NCBI RefSeq assembly: GCF_001045445.1
Contig: NZ_LFNF01000004.1
Span: forward strand, 62,001 to 126,000
Direction: 5' to 3'
DNA from: Chryseobacterium sp. BLS98
GTDB taxonomy: Bacteria > Bacteroidota > Bacteroidia > Flavobacteriales > Weeksellaceae
DNA length: 64,000 nt
The position numbers were made by a program, and so were the translations under genes. The notes under the pieces are model-generated. The model was not told the origin of the DNA. It did no database searches and saw only the letters and a program-made list of their open reading frames with translations. Positions 9,476-19,146 of this stretch are shown in pieces (the first letter of the stretch is position 1; the number at the start of each line of letters is the position of its first letter).

Positions 9476-10249
9476 ATGAGATTATTAACCATGATTCTAA
9501 TCTCTTTAACCTGTTCAAACATTTGTTTTGGGCAGGTTACTTATGACTCAGTTACACTAAAAGATTCAAATTTTGGAAGATATAATGACAAAGTATATCA
9601 ACCCAGTTATAAGAAACTCATTATACCTACCATTTTTATCGGATATGGGGTTTTAAGTTTGAGTTCTGATGCACTGAAGAACCTCAACAGATCTACCCAA
9701 TATGAAATTGGAGAACATCAGCCAAAACATATTAAATTAGATAATTATACGCAATACTTACCCGTAGTTATGGTGTATGGATATAATCTTGCAGGAATCA
9801 GAGGAAAGCATAATCTAAAAGAGAGAACCATTATTTATGGTACTTCTCAGCTTATTTCTGCTGCTTTCGTTTTACCTTTAAAACATTTGGTAAAAGAAGA
9901 ACGCCCTGATGTATCTAACAATCTTTCTTTCCCTTCCGGTCATACTGCAGCGGCTTTTTCTTCTGCACAATTTCTATTCAGGGAATATAAAGATGAAAAT
10001 TTTTGGGTGGCACTTACAGGCTATCCGATTGCTGTTTTTACAGGGATTTACAGAACATTAAACGATAAACATTGGATAGGAGATGTAGTGGCTGGCGCGG
10101 GGTTCGGTATTTTAAGTACTGAATTGGCTTATTGGTTATTTCCCACCGTCAATAAGCTGTTTAATAAGAAAGAATCAAAAAATATAACTTTAATATATCC
10201 CGTTCTTGAATCTAAAAATTTTGGAGCTGGGCTTGTTTTAAATTTTTAA
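9476..10249 (+). CDS. PAP2-family phosphatase, exported
   Basis: 257 aa with a signal peptide (ending NICFGQ). It carries the three acid-phosphatase/PAP2 motifs: KEERPD (about 140), PSGHTAAAFS (about 151-160, catalytic His) and YRTLNDKHWIGD (about 193-204, second His and Asp). Such enzymes remove phosphate from lipids such as undecaprenyl pyrophosphate or phosphatidate; the substrate here is not known. Hydrophobic stretches between motifs suggest membrane association. It overlaps nothing and ends 1 bp before the VIT gene, so the two are probably cotranscribed with DUF3570. Confidence 0.88.
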   Translation: MRLLTMILISLTCSNICFGQVTYDSVTLKDSNFGRYNDKVYQPSYKKLIIPTIFIGYGVLSLSSDALKNLNRSTQYEIGEHQPKHIKLDNYTQYLPVVMVYGYNLAGIRGKHNLKERTIIYGTSQLISAAFVLPLKHLVKEERPDVSNNLSFPSGHTAAAFSSAQFLFREYKDENFWVALTGYPIAVFTGIYRTLNDKHWIGDVVAGAGFGILSTELAYWLFPTVNKLFNKKESKNITLIYPVLESKNFGAGLVLNF

Positions 10250-10250
10250 T

Positions 10251-10946
10251 ATGCATCACCAATTAGAAAAACATTATGTAAATAGAATTGGCTGGCTTCG
10301 TGCAGCCGTTTTAGGTGCTAATGACGGTTTGTTGTCTACTACAAGTATTGTCATTGGCGTCGCAGCCGCACACCCGGATCGAAATACCATTGTACTTGCA
10401 GCTTTAGCGGGGATGATTGCCGGAGCGATGTCTATGGCTGCCGGGGAGTATGTTTCAGTCAGTTCGCAAGAAGATACTGAAAAAGCAGATTTATTGCGTG
10501 AAAAAAGAGAACTGGAAGAAATACCTGAAGTAGAACTGAAAGAACTGGCGAAAATCTATGAGAGAAGGGGAGTAAGTAAAGAGACTGCACTACAGGTTGC
10601 TACTGAGCTTACCGAACATGATGCGTTAGCTGCTCATGCTCATGATGAACTGGGTATTAATGAAATTACCCAGGCAAAACCATTAATTGCGGCTGTTGCA
10701 TCATTTGGATCATTTGCATTGGGTGCTTTGCTACCTTTTATGGTTTCTTTTTTAGCACCTATTAAGGAAATGGTATACTTTCAATATGGATTTTCTATTA
10801 TTTTTTTAATGATTTTGGGAGCAATTTCTGCAAAGACAGGAGGTTCTCATATTGGGATTGCTATGCTGAGAATTTGTTTCTGGGGAACCGTTGCGATGGG
10901 AATAACCGCTTTGGTAGGATATGTATTTGGAGTGAATGTCAAGTAA
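10251..10946 (+). CDS. VIT1/CCC1-family iron/manganese transporter
   Basis: 231 aa membrane protein with the family N-terminus NRIGWLRAAVLGANDGLLSTTSIVIGV and the second-helix block AGAMSMAAGEYVSVSSQ. A charged soluble insert (about residues 82-145, Glu/Lys/His-rich, LTEHDALAAHAHDELG) fits the cytosolic metal-binding domain. Three more membrane helices follow. The family exports Fe2+ or Mn2+ from the cytoplasm; which ion is not decided by sequence. It starts 1 bp after the PAP2 stop and is the last gene of the block. Confidence 0.92.
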   Translation: MHHQLEKHYVNRIGWLRAAVLGANDGLLSTTSIVIGVAAAHPDRNTIVLAALAGMIAGAMSMAAGEYVSVSSQEDTEKADLLREKRELEEIPEVELKELAKIYERRGVSKETALQVATELTEHDALAAHAHDELGINEITQAKPLIAAVASFGSFALGALLPFMVSFLAPIKEMVYFQYGFSIIFLMILGAISAKTGGSHIGIAMLRICFWGTVAMGITALVGYVFGVNVK

Positions 10947-11787
10947 AATATAATGAGAGTTAAGAACTTGCAACAATTTTTTTATGACTAAAAGTCCGGC
11001 ATCCATCAAAAAGTGATCATAATAGAGTACAGCTTAATATTAGCAGTTAATACTTCAAGTCATTGTCTTAACCTTAAAATCCTGTTGATCTTTTTCACGG
11101 CAGCCCAATTTCAAATTCCTGTGGATAAGTAAATCAAAAATTGAATAGGAAACAGGAAAGCCTATATTTCAAGCTCATCAAAAGCATCTTCAAAGTGGTT
11201 TCTATCTATTATAGGCAGTGATTCAAAAATAAAGATTCAGAAGAAAATAAAAAGCCAACGAACCCATGGACTCTTGAATTGTTTCATTAAAACAAAGAAC
11301 TGAGAAGGAGTTTGGCTGTCAGTTTAATGGTGTTCTATTAAACCTGTATCGTGACCATAAGGATTCCGTTGCCTGTCTGGCACAGAGATAAGGAAAGTCG
11401 TTAGGGTAAACGAACTGTGCTTCTATAAGCCTTGGGCAGACCAGGAGCTTTGATTTCAGAAAGAAAGAGCATCATTCAAGTAAAAATACCTATGAAAGAG
11501 CGGATTAATCTTACGTTTCGATTGATCATAAGGTTATGCGACTTGTTTAATCTAAATTGGCATCATTTTAACTTTAATATCTGTACGGAATAAATAGTAT
11601 TTCAGTGTCAGTATTATGTTTTTATATAATGGAAAGTTCAAGAACTTTTGTATGATATATTGTTTAAAGAAGATACATACGACCCAGATTACTTGCTGTT
11701 TATTACGTTCATGACCTCTCGCGCTATGTGAGGTTTTTTTTAAGAAGAGAGCAGGCATTAGTTCATTATAACAGTAAAAGAAATGAA
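10947..11787. other. 841-bp stretch without an intact gene
   Basis: All six frames are broken by many stops. Short open pieces on both strands read as low-complexity sequence and I could not assign any to a family. The base composition of 11290-11520 (GC richer, e.g. gattccgttgcctgtctggc) differs from the AT-rich flanks, which suggests a decayed gene or mobile-element relic, but nothing recognisable remains. No terminator with a T-run was found directly after the VIT gene. Confidence 0.4.
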
Positions 11788-12246
11788 ATGATTATCATCA
11801 ACAATTTTATTGAATATAAAGCTTTAGAAGGTCAAATGGTTGGATTTTCTGACTGGCACAAGATAAACCAGGACCAAATCAACAGATTTGCAGCAGCAAC
11901 TTTTGATGATCAGTGGATTCATATTGATAAGGAAAGAGCAGAAAGCGAGGGACCTTTTAAATCGACCATTGCTCATGGTTACTTATTATTATCGCTGATT
12001 CCTTATCTCTGGAAGCAAATTGCAGAAGTGAGAAACGTTAAAATGGAAATCAATTACGGGATTGAGAATTTCAAATTCGGTCAAGCTGTGACGGTAGATA
12101 ATGATGTGCGATTACAGGCAACTGTAAAATCGGTTACAAATCTCAGGGGAACTGTAAAAGTGGAGGTTGAAGCAAAACTTCTGATAAGGAATCAGGTTAG
12201 ACCCGCCTATAGAGGAGATGTTATTTTCCTATATCATTTTTTATAA
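11788..12246 (+). CDS. MaoC-like dehydratase (R-specific enoyl-CoA hydratase type)
   Basis: 152-aa single hot-dog domain protein. The hydratase signature is clear: INRFAAATFDDQWIHID with the catalytic Asp/His pair, then GPFKSTIAHGYLLLSLIP. The family would hydrate 2-enoyl-CoA or a related acyl thioester. ATG 11788 was chosen because MIIINNFIEYKALEG matches the usual N-terminus; an in-frame GTG at 11728 would add 20 unlikely residues. It stands alone between two regions without genes. Confidence 0.88.
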   Translation: MIIINNFIEYKALEGQMVGFSDWHKINQDQINRFAAATFDDQWIHIDKERAESEGPFKSTIAHGYLLLSLIPYLWKQIAEVRNVKMEINYGIENFKFGQAVTVDNDVRLQATVKSVTNLRGTVKVEVEAKLLIRNQVRPAYRGDVIFLYHFL

Positions 12247-12472
12247 AAATGATATCAATGCCGCTCGTACATCATTATTTTTAATGTGGTCTACTGAACA
12301 TTAACTGCCGTTTGTAAGTATGTGGTTCAATATAAGATAATAAGGTCACAGAGCATACCTGCCTCGTCTTTTATTTCTGCACGATCAATAATCTCCAAAG
12401 CTCAAAAGCACAGGAAGTAATGGAACCATTAATTTCAATAAATGCTTGGGATATTGTTTGCGAGGCTAAGAG

Positions 12473-14515
12473 CTACCAGATTTGTATCTCTTTGGCATTT
12501 AATAAATTGGCTGAATCTTTTTCATAGCAGTTCCATGCTTGTTTAAATTCCTGCAATTGTGCCAGCGGGCCATTTATTCTAAATCTGAAAGGTACATGAG
12601 GATTAGTTTGAAGTTCATTACGCAAAGCTTCAGGACTGATGTTGCCATGCCACATTTGCGCCCACCCTAAAAAGAAACGTTGCTGCCAGGTGAAGCCGTT
12701 AATTGGTGCAGGCTGCTTTTTTTTATCATAACTTCTTTTAAGTGCATGATAAGCTAAAGTAAGGCCCCCAAGGTCGGCTATGTTTTCACTTATGGTGAGT
12801 TGTCCGTTAATGTGTAATCCCGGCTGTCCCTCTATTCGGTTAAAATAATCAATGTATTGTTTTGTGAGATTTTCAAAATTACGTCTGTCTGTTGCTGTCC
12901 ACCAGTTACTTAAATTACCCGAAGCGTCAAACCTGGAGCCTCTGTCATCAAAAGCGTGGGTTATTTCATGCCCTATTGCGGCGATTATAGCACCATAATT
13001 GATGGCATCATCTGCTTTATGGTTATAAAAAGGTGGCTGCAGGATACCCGCAGGGAAACAAGCGCTGTTAGTATATTGATCATAAAAGGCATCAACGGTT
13101 TGCGGTGTTGCATGCCATTCGTTTTTATCTACAGGCCTGTCAATTTTATTGATGTTTTCGTTATGATGAAAAATTGCAACAGAAATAATGTTGTCTATCA
13201 ACCTTAATGGCTGTATGGAGATACCCGAATAGTCGGGCCATTTTTCCGGATAGCCGATCTTGAATGTCATTTCCTTTAATTTATGATGTGCCGACGCTTT
13301 GGTACTGTTGCTCATCCAGCTTAAGCTGTCTATGCGCTGGTGATAAACCCAGCGCACATTTTCAATCATTTCACTTATCTTTTGTTTGTCTTGCTTCAGG
13401 AAGTATTTTTGAACAAAAAGTTTACCTAAAGGCATACCCAGCGCTTTTTCTGACTCTTTAATTGCCATATCCCTGCGTCCTTTTTGTTCTTTTTGTCCGG
13501 TCATTACTGTTCCAAAAAAAGCAAAGTGTGGGTTGCTGTATTTTTGTGACAGGTAGGGGGCAAAATGAGATAGAAGCTGCCATCGGGCGTATAATTTCAG
13601 TGTAGCCAATGGTGTTTTATGCAGTAGAGTGGTTAAATTGCTCATATACGCCCGGTCTTCAACAACAACAGTCTGAGTATTTATTCCCTTTGCCTTTAAA
13701 AACACATCCCAACTAAATTGTGGCGCTACGCGGCTTAGTTCCTCAACAGGCATCTTATTATAGGTTTTTATCTGGTCACGCAACATCAAACTCGAGAGTT
13801 GCAGGCGTGCTATGTTTTGTTCCAACTCATAGATTGTGGCACCGGGAGATCCACCTTCAAATCCTGTGCTTTTATGCATGGTGTCTATATGCCGAATAAG
13901 CTTGTCTTTAAGGGCTGCAGATTTGGGTTCATTTAGGTCGTAATAGCTTTTATCACCCAAAGTTAGTCCACCTTGCCCTAAGTACAGGATATTCATTCGG
14001 TTGTTATGAGAATCCGCTTCTACCTTATAGCTGATAAAAGTCGGTACGCCTAATTTTTCAAGTTCCGCGGATACGTTGATCCACTGGGTATAATTTTTAA
14101 TATGATCTATCTGCTCAAAATATTTATCAAGAGATGAGAGACCTGTTTTTTCTATGGTAACTGTATCCATATAGGATCGGTAAAAATCGGCTATCTGCTG
14201 CGATTCTGAACCTGGGATCAGATTAGGTAATCTACTTATGCTGTCTATAATATTTTGGAGTTTCACCTTGTTGTCCCGATCAAGAATTTCGAAGGCACCC
14301 CATCTGCTTTCAGTAGCAGGAAGCGGATTTTTCTTCTTCCAGTTACCATTAGCAAAGCTATCAAAATCAGTACACGGGTTTTTAGTGGAATCGATATTGC
14401 TGTTATCAAAACCGGAATTATCTAAAACCGAACTAAGGTGCGAGTTCTTTTCTTCTTTACACGAAAAGATAATCATTATTATAACTAAAAGTGTTGTCAG
14501 CTTATGGTTTTTCAT
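12473..14515 (-). CDS. M13-family zinc metallopeptidase lipoprotein (neprilysin/PepO-like)
   Basis: 680 aa with a lipoprotein signal (lipobox IFSC). The N-terminal M13 domain is present (DFDSFANGNWKKKNPLPATESRWG). Zinc-binding HEITHAFD lies near residues 515-525, and the third ligand Glu is in ENIADLGGL about 55 residues later; the end GPLAQLQEFKQAWNCYEKD is also typical. Full family length. It cleaves peptides at the cell surface or in the periplasm. Monocistronic: about 360 bp separate it from the next minus-strand gene upstream. Confidence 0.93.
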   Translation of the reverse strand: MKNHKLTTLLVIIMIIFSCKEEKNSHLSSVLDNSGFDNSNIDSTKNPCTDFDSFANGNWKKKNPLPATESRWGAFEILDRDNKVKLQNIIDSISRLPNLIPGSESQQIADFYRSYMDTVTIEKTGLSSLDKYFEQIDHIKNYTQWINVSAELEKLGVPTFISYKVEADSHNNRMNILYLGQGGLTLGDKSYYDLNEPKSAALKDKLIRHIDTMHKSTGFEGGSPGATIYELEQNIARLQLSSLMLRDQIKTYNKMPVEELSRVAPQFSWDVFLKAKGINTQTVVVEDRAYMSNLTTLLHKTPLATLKLYARWQLLSHFAPYLSQKYSNPHFAFFGTVMTGQKEQKGRRDMAIKESEKALGMPLGKLFVQKYFLKQDKQKISEMIENVRWVYHQRIDSLSWMSNSTKASAHHKLKEMTFKIGYPEKWPDYSGISIQPLRLIDNIISVAIFHHNENINKIDRPVDKNEWHATPQTVDAFYDQYTNSACFPAGILQPPFYNHKADDAINYGAIIAAIGHEITHAFDDRGSRFDASGNLSNWWTATDRRNFENLTKQYIDYFNRIEGQPGLHINGQLTISENIADLGGLTLAYHALKRSYDKKKQPAPINGFTWQQRFFLGWAQMWHGNISPEALRNELQTNPHVPFRFRINGPLAQLQEFKQAWNCYEKDSANLLNAKEIQIW

Positions 14516-14874
14516 AATTTATAATATGTATAATTACCCAGGCATTTAGTTAAACCATTTAATGTAGTGAGTGAAATTTTACTATAACACATTTTACTTT
14601 GCCACTAATGGTGCACTGATTCATTTTCAAATGTTTTTATTGTTGTTTAAATTATTAAAAATTTAAACAAAATTTAGATAATAGGGCTTTAAAATATTAA
14701 CTTCTACTTAAGATTGCTGACATCTAACGTTGAAGGGCTTTTAATCAAGTATGGGTTATCTTCAAATACTTTTATCAATAGTCTGGTTCGATTGAGCTGA
14801 ATAAAACAAGAATGAAAGGGTTCATTTTTGGCAGGTAATTTTCTATTCTAAATATAATAACAAGATGATACCCC
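14516..14874. other. AT-rich 359-bp gap between the M13 gene and the response regulator
   Basis: Very AT-rich and free of open frames of note. It must hold the promoter of the minus-strand M13 gene, but I see no clear TAnnTTTG box in the right orientation. No convincing hairpin with a T-run follows the regulator gene that ends at 14875. Confidence 0.4.
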
Positions 14875-15504
14875 TTATTGGCGAACCAATCCGTATTCCA
14901 TTGCTAATTTTATGGCTGTGCTTAAATTTGAGGTTTTGAACTTGACAATCAGGTTTTTACGGTGACTTTCCACGGTATGAGGGCTTATGCATAATTTATC
15001 CGCTATCTGAATGGTGGTAAGACCTAAAGATGCTTCTATTAAAATTTCCTTCTCCCTACGGGTTAATTTGGGTACCGAACTGAGCCCGGAATTTGTTTTC
15101 ATCTCTACGATTCTTTTGGTTTGGTTGCATAAGAACTTCTCGCCCTTAAGTATTGTTTGTATTCCTGAAATTATTTCTGTGACCAAAGCATTCTTCTGAA
15201 TATATCCCATAGCCCCTTCCTCCAAGCTGCTGTTGATCACTGCAAACTCATTGTGCACACTTAAAATAATGATTTGGGTATCAGGATATTTTTTTAATAT
15301 AGGCTGAATCAGATCTATACTATTGCCATCAGAAAGATTAATATCCAGGAGCAGCACATCCAGAGCCTGGTTTTCTAATCCTGCAAAAAGCTCACTGGAA
15401 GAAGAGTAGCAGCCCACTACGGAAAAACCTTCTTGCTGGGAGAGAATATTTTTTAAGCCTTCCAGTAATAATGGGTGATCATCGGTTATAGCTATTTTAG
15501 TCAT
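14875..15504 (-). CDS. NarL/FixJ-type response regulator
   Basis: 209 aa: receiver domain (about 1-120) with acidic pair ITDDHPLLL, phospho-acceptor Asp in VLLLDINLSDG and conserved Lys in GYIQKNA, then a LuxR HTH (about 143-205: LTRREKEILIEASLGLTTIQIADKLCISPHTVESHRKNL). It is 8 bp downstream of the TPR histidine kinase and is its obvious partner. Target genes are not identifiable from the sequence. Confidence 0.95.
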   Translation of the reverse strand: MTKIAITDDHPLLLEGLKNILSQQEGFSVVGCYSSSSELFAGLENQALDVLLLDINLSDGNSIDLIQPILKKYPDTQIIILSVHNEFAVINSSLEEGAMGYIQKNALVTEIISGIQTILKGEKFLCNQTKRIVEMKTNSGLSSVPKLTRREKEILIEASLGLTTIQIADKLCISPHTVESHRKNLIVKFKTSNLSTAIKLAMEYGLVRQ

Positions 15505-15512
15505 AATTTTAT

Positions 15513-17750
15513 TTATTTTAGAAATTTGATTTCAATATTGGTTCCTATATTGATCTGGGATTCTATTTGCATGGTGCCTTTCAGGAACTCAACACGGGAA
15601 CGGATGTTGTGAAATCCTGCAGAATGCGAGTGATTCAAAGTATTTATATCAAATCCTTTTCCATCATCCTCCACGATAATCACATACTCGGATTCATTTT
15701 CTATGAGCTGAATAATGATCTGGCTTGCTTTGGCATGCTTTACGGCATTGTTTACCAGTTCCTGGATGATCCTGTAGGCAAGCAGCTGGCTTTCTAAAGG
15801 TAATTGATTGGAATAATACAAAAACTGAACATCAACATCCAGCTTCGGAGTAGTCATCCGGGAAACATATTCCATTAATGTTTCCTGAAGTCCGTACTTT
15901 AGCAGCAGATCCGGCATAAGATTATGGGCAACGTGACGAAGCTCGTCAACTGCTATATCGATCTGTTCCATCGATCTTTCTATTTGCAGCTGATGATGAT
16001 CATCAGATTTATCCTTTAATAAGAACAAATTCATTTTGGTTCCGGAAAGCAGGCTTCCGAGGCCATCGTGGAGGTCCCGGGCTATTCTTCCCCGTTCCTG
16101 CTCCTGGCCTTCCAGCATTACCGTAAGGTTGGATATTTTTGACTCCTGTATGATTTTTTCCATCTCAAGAAGATGCAGTTTCTCTTTCTGCTTTATGCCT
16201 TTTGCTCTTTGAAAATAGGCATAGAGCAGTAAGATAAGCAGTAAAGAAACAGAGGCCGCCAGCCCGATATAAAATGTATTTGTTTTCTCCTTATAGTCAA
16301 TGCGGGCTTTATACAGATCCACTTCACGCTTTCTGTTAAAAGATTCCAGTTGGGATAAACGGAGTTCCTGTGCTTTTTTACTGTTTTCCATTTCAGTAAA
16401 TTCCAGTTTTCTCAACTGATTTTCTTTCGTCAGTTCCAGATTTTCTAATTTCTGGGCCTGCTGTAAACTATGCCAGCTCATTTCCTTGAGCCGCTGTTCC
16501 TGCTTTTCAGATGCCAATTGTAACCGGAGCAATTGCTGCTTCTGCTTTTCCCTTTCATACTGGGTTTCCAATTGTTTCCCCAGGGCAGCACTTTTTTGAT
16601 CATACACCTTTTTAAAGGTCTCTAAATACACTTTTTGGTAAAATATGGCTTCTTTAAAATTGTTTTCATCCTGAAACAGCTTCGATAGATTTTCAAAAAT
16701 TGACAGCTTGATATTCAGATCGGTGACCTTGTCATATTCCGATTCTGCAAGGGCGGCCAATAATTGTTTTTTTGCTTCCTCTTTATTGCCATCCTGTAAA
16801 GCTATTTCTGCCAGAAGGCCATTGGCAGAGGCTACATGGTCGTGATTTCCTGTAGCGATCCCCTGGGTTTTAGCTAAATTGGCATAATAAAGTGCCTTAT
16901 CTTTGTAGGATTCCGGGAAATAATTTAAATATAAATTGGCCAGATTGATGGCTACAAAAGAGAGATTGGAAGGAATGGGTATATCGGCCTTATTGGCTTT
17001 ATAAGTCTCCACTGCTTTGATGTAGTAAGATTCAGCCTGATGAATAAAGGCCTTATCAGAAGTAGATTCGTAGCGTTTCTCGTACATATATCCCATGGCC
17101 ATATAAGCATCAAATAAGTTCATAGGATCATTCTGCTGCCTGGCAATTTCAAGGGATAGCTTACTGTACTTCTCCTGAAGCTGATAATCGTTCCAGTCAG
17201 CATAGATACTGTTTAATTCCCGGTATACAGATGCTTTCCTGGTATTTAAACTTTCGGAATGGACCGCTTTTTCATAAAACGACAGGGCTTTTAAAAAATA
17301 GCGGACCGCTTCAGCTTTTTTATGGTTACGTTCCTGGATCCAGCCAAGCCCGTAGGATACATAGCCTTTTGTTTCCGGGTCTTTTGTTTTTTCCTGATAA
17401 ATCTGAGCCAGCCTGGAAGCATTTTCATACGCCTTAACATTGTCCAGCAGCCTGTAATTGATAGCTGAAATAATGTATAAATAAGCAGCATACTTCCCGT
17501 CAGCCAACTTTTTGGCATAAGTAATATTCTCATTTAAAATGACAAAAGCTTTATCCTCCTGATGATTAAAAAAAAGAGCCTGTGCATACTTTCCGGTCAT
17601 CATCATTCGTTGGGTGCTTCCCGGTTTATACTTTTTATATTGATGTTCCAGGCTGTTTTGCAGTTCCTGGGCAGATGTAGCCTGACCAGCCAATACAAGA
17701 CATATAAAGATAATTGGGGAGCGCAAAAAAGAAAAAAAATTGATCAGCAT
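15513..17750 (-). CDS. TPR-containing sensor histidine kinase (HisKA_3 type)
   Basis: 745 aa from the ATG at 17750, which gives a good signal peptide (MLINFFSFLRSP..AGQATSAQ); an upstream ATG at 17804 would add 18 residues and bury the signal. A tetratricopeptide-rich periplasmic part (to about 400) is followed by a long Gln/Glu/Lys coiled coil, one membrane helix (FYIGLAASVSLLLILLLYAYF), the HisKA_3 box GRIARDLHDGLGSLLSG with the phospho-His, and a HATPase with ELVNNAVKHAKA and DDGKGFD. It pairs with the regulator 8 bp downstream. Many flavobacterial kinases of this shape have unknown stimuli. Confidence 0.93.
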   Translation of the reverse strand: MLINFFSFLRSPIIFICLVLAGQATSAQELQNSLEHQYKKYKPGSTQRMMMTGKYAQALFFNHQEDKAFVILNENITYAKKLADGKYAAYLYIISAINYRLLDNVKAYENASRLAQIYQEKTKDPETKGYVSYGLGWIQERNHKKAEAVRYFLKALSFYEKAVHSESLNTRKASVYRELNSIYADWNDYQLQEKYSKLSLEIARQQNDPMNLFDAYMAMGYMYEKRYESTSDKAFIHQAESYYIKAVETYKANKADIPIPSNLSFVAINLANLYLNYFPESYKDKALYYANLAKTQGIATGNHDHVASANGLLAEIALQDGNKEEAKKQLLAALAESEYDKVTDLNIKLSIFENLSKLFQDENNFKEAIFYQKVYLETFKKVYDQKSAALGKQLETQYEREKQKQQLLRLQLASEKQEQRLKEMSWHSLQQAQKLENLELTKENQLRKLEFTEMENSKKAQELRLSQLESFNRKREVDLYKARIDYKEKTNTFYIGLAASVSLLLILLLYAYFQRAKGIKQKEKLHLLEMEKIIQESKISNLTVMLEGQEQERGRIARDLHDGLGSLLSGTKMNLFLLKDKSDDHHQLQIERSMEQIDIAVDELRHVAHNLMPDLLLKYGLQETLMEYVSRMTTPKLDVDVQFLYYSNQLPLESQLLAYRIIQELVNNAVKHAKASQIIIQLIENESEYVIIVEDDGKGFDINTLNHSHSAGFHNIRSRVEFLKGTMQIESQINIGTNIEIKFLK

Positions 17751-18112
17751 TGTATAGGTTGTAAGCGCTGCAAAGTTATTACTTTGCTGTTTTTTACTGG
17801 GCATATTATATCATCAAATATGACCGGTTTACATTTACAGCCAAAAATCGTTATTATTTTCAGGTTTTTCAATCCCTGCTTTCAGCTAGTTTTGGTTAAA
17901 ATTTTATATTTTTTCGCTTTAAACGGATATTTAGAGCAAACTGGCTGAAAAAAGGGATGTTTTACAAACGTATTTTTTTACAGATTTGTTTTTTATTTGT
18001 GGAAGCAAATCATTTCAGATTTCAGCCGCAAAAATATAATGAGGAAAAGTGATAAAATGACTTTCAGAATAGGCATCTTAGATAGCATATGATAAACAAA
18101 AGAGCAAAAATA
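17751..18112. other. Divergent intergenic region (362 bp)
   Basis: Lies between the minus-strand kinase and the plus-strand lipoprotein gene, so it must carry both promoters. The stretch near 17985-18000 (tttgttttttatttgtgg) resembles a flavobacterial -7 region for the plus strand, but spacing to the gene is loose. No RNA gene or repeat seen. Confidence 0.35.
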
Positions 18113-18919
18113 ATGAAAAGAGGAATATTGATTTTTTTACCCTTAACGATGATGCTTTCCTGTAAAGATAAAATACAGGAAACAAAGCAAGAGATAAAAC
18201 ATCCTCAACAGGAAGTTCAGCAGGGTGAAAAACTGAAAGATCCGGAGCTAAATCCGGTTGAAGAAGCAAATGGTGATTTTGAAATCCTTTTACCCAAAGA
18301 ATATCGGGATTTCGGAAATGAAAACGAAGCCAATACACTCACAAAAGACTGGTTGGATTTATATCAAAAAGACGGAAAATTTTATTTGGGTAAAGCTGAC
18401 TACACCATTACCAGAGGGTACTCTGAATGCTCGGGAGATTCTACCAGAATTATTACTTCTAAAAATAACAGCTTTTTATTACTGGATAATCCGCGATTAT
18501 CACAGGGTGAAATAAAAACAGCAAAAATCCTGAAAAATAAAATCTGGCCAAAAGAGAAATTAAAATTTCATTTCGGAAATCAAGAATATACTTTGCGAGC
18601 AGAAGGAAAAGTGCTTTCATCAGAAAAAGTACACACCGATGAAGGCGAAGAGCTCTATCAGAATGTAAAAGATTATAAGCTCTATCTGTCAGCAGGTGAT
18701 TCTCCGGAAACATTATTTTTAGAAGAAGAATCATTTAACGATACTTTTGTCGAATTACTTTTCATAGGAGATATTGATAAGGATGGGAAACCTGACTTTA
18801 TTTTTGGTGCCAACCGTGATTATGAAGAAGAAAGGGTGATCCTGTATCTTTCTTCCAAAGCGGAAAAAGGAAAACTGATTAAAAAAGCCGCAGAAGTTGC
18901 CATTCAGTTTGACTGCTAA
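18113..18919 (+). CDS. Hypothetical lipoprotein
   Basis: 268 aa from ATG 18113, which places a clean lipoprotein signal at the N-terminus (MKRGILIFLPLTMMLSC, Cys17); the ATG at 18089 would add eight charged residues. The mature part starts with a Gln/Glu-rich linker. Near the C-terminus, LLFIGDIDKDGKPDFIFGAN resembles an FG-GAP/EF-hand-like calcium loop (DIDKDGKPD). I do not recognise a family beyond that. It stands as a single gene. Confidence 0.7.
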   Translation: MKRGILIFLPLTMMLSCKDKIQETKQEIKHPQQEVQQGEKLKDPELNPVEEANGDFEILLPKEYRDFGNENEANTLTKDWLDLYQKDGKFYLGKADYTITRGYSECSGDSTRIITSKNNSFLLLDNPRLSQGEIKTAKILKNKIWPKEKLKFHFGNQEYTLRAEGKVLSSEKVHTDEGEELYQNVKDYKLYLSAGDSPETLFLEEESFNDTFVELLFIGDIDKDGKPDFIFGANRDYEEERVILYLSSKAEKGKLIKKAAEVAIQFDC

Positions 18920-19146
18920 AATAAACTCAATACGACAATTTTTATTTTCAGGCTTTAAGATCACAAATTAGCTGAAAACAGGGATTTTTTGTCATTGTGA
19001 TTTTACAGACCTTTGTCTACGTCATTTCGGCACAAAAAAACACAATGATGAAAATTTTCTAAGTGTCCGGGAAGACCTATCAGAACTATGATGAAACACT
19101 GGAAGCTGTTCCTAATGGCTTTTATGTAATATCTAAATCTTTTTTA

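Noticed and set aside
10947..11787. Possible transposase remnant
   Set aside because: No transposase motif, terminal inverted repeat or target duplication could be seen.
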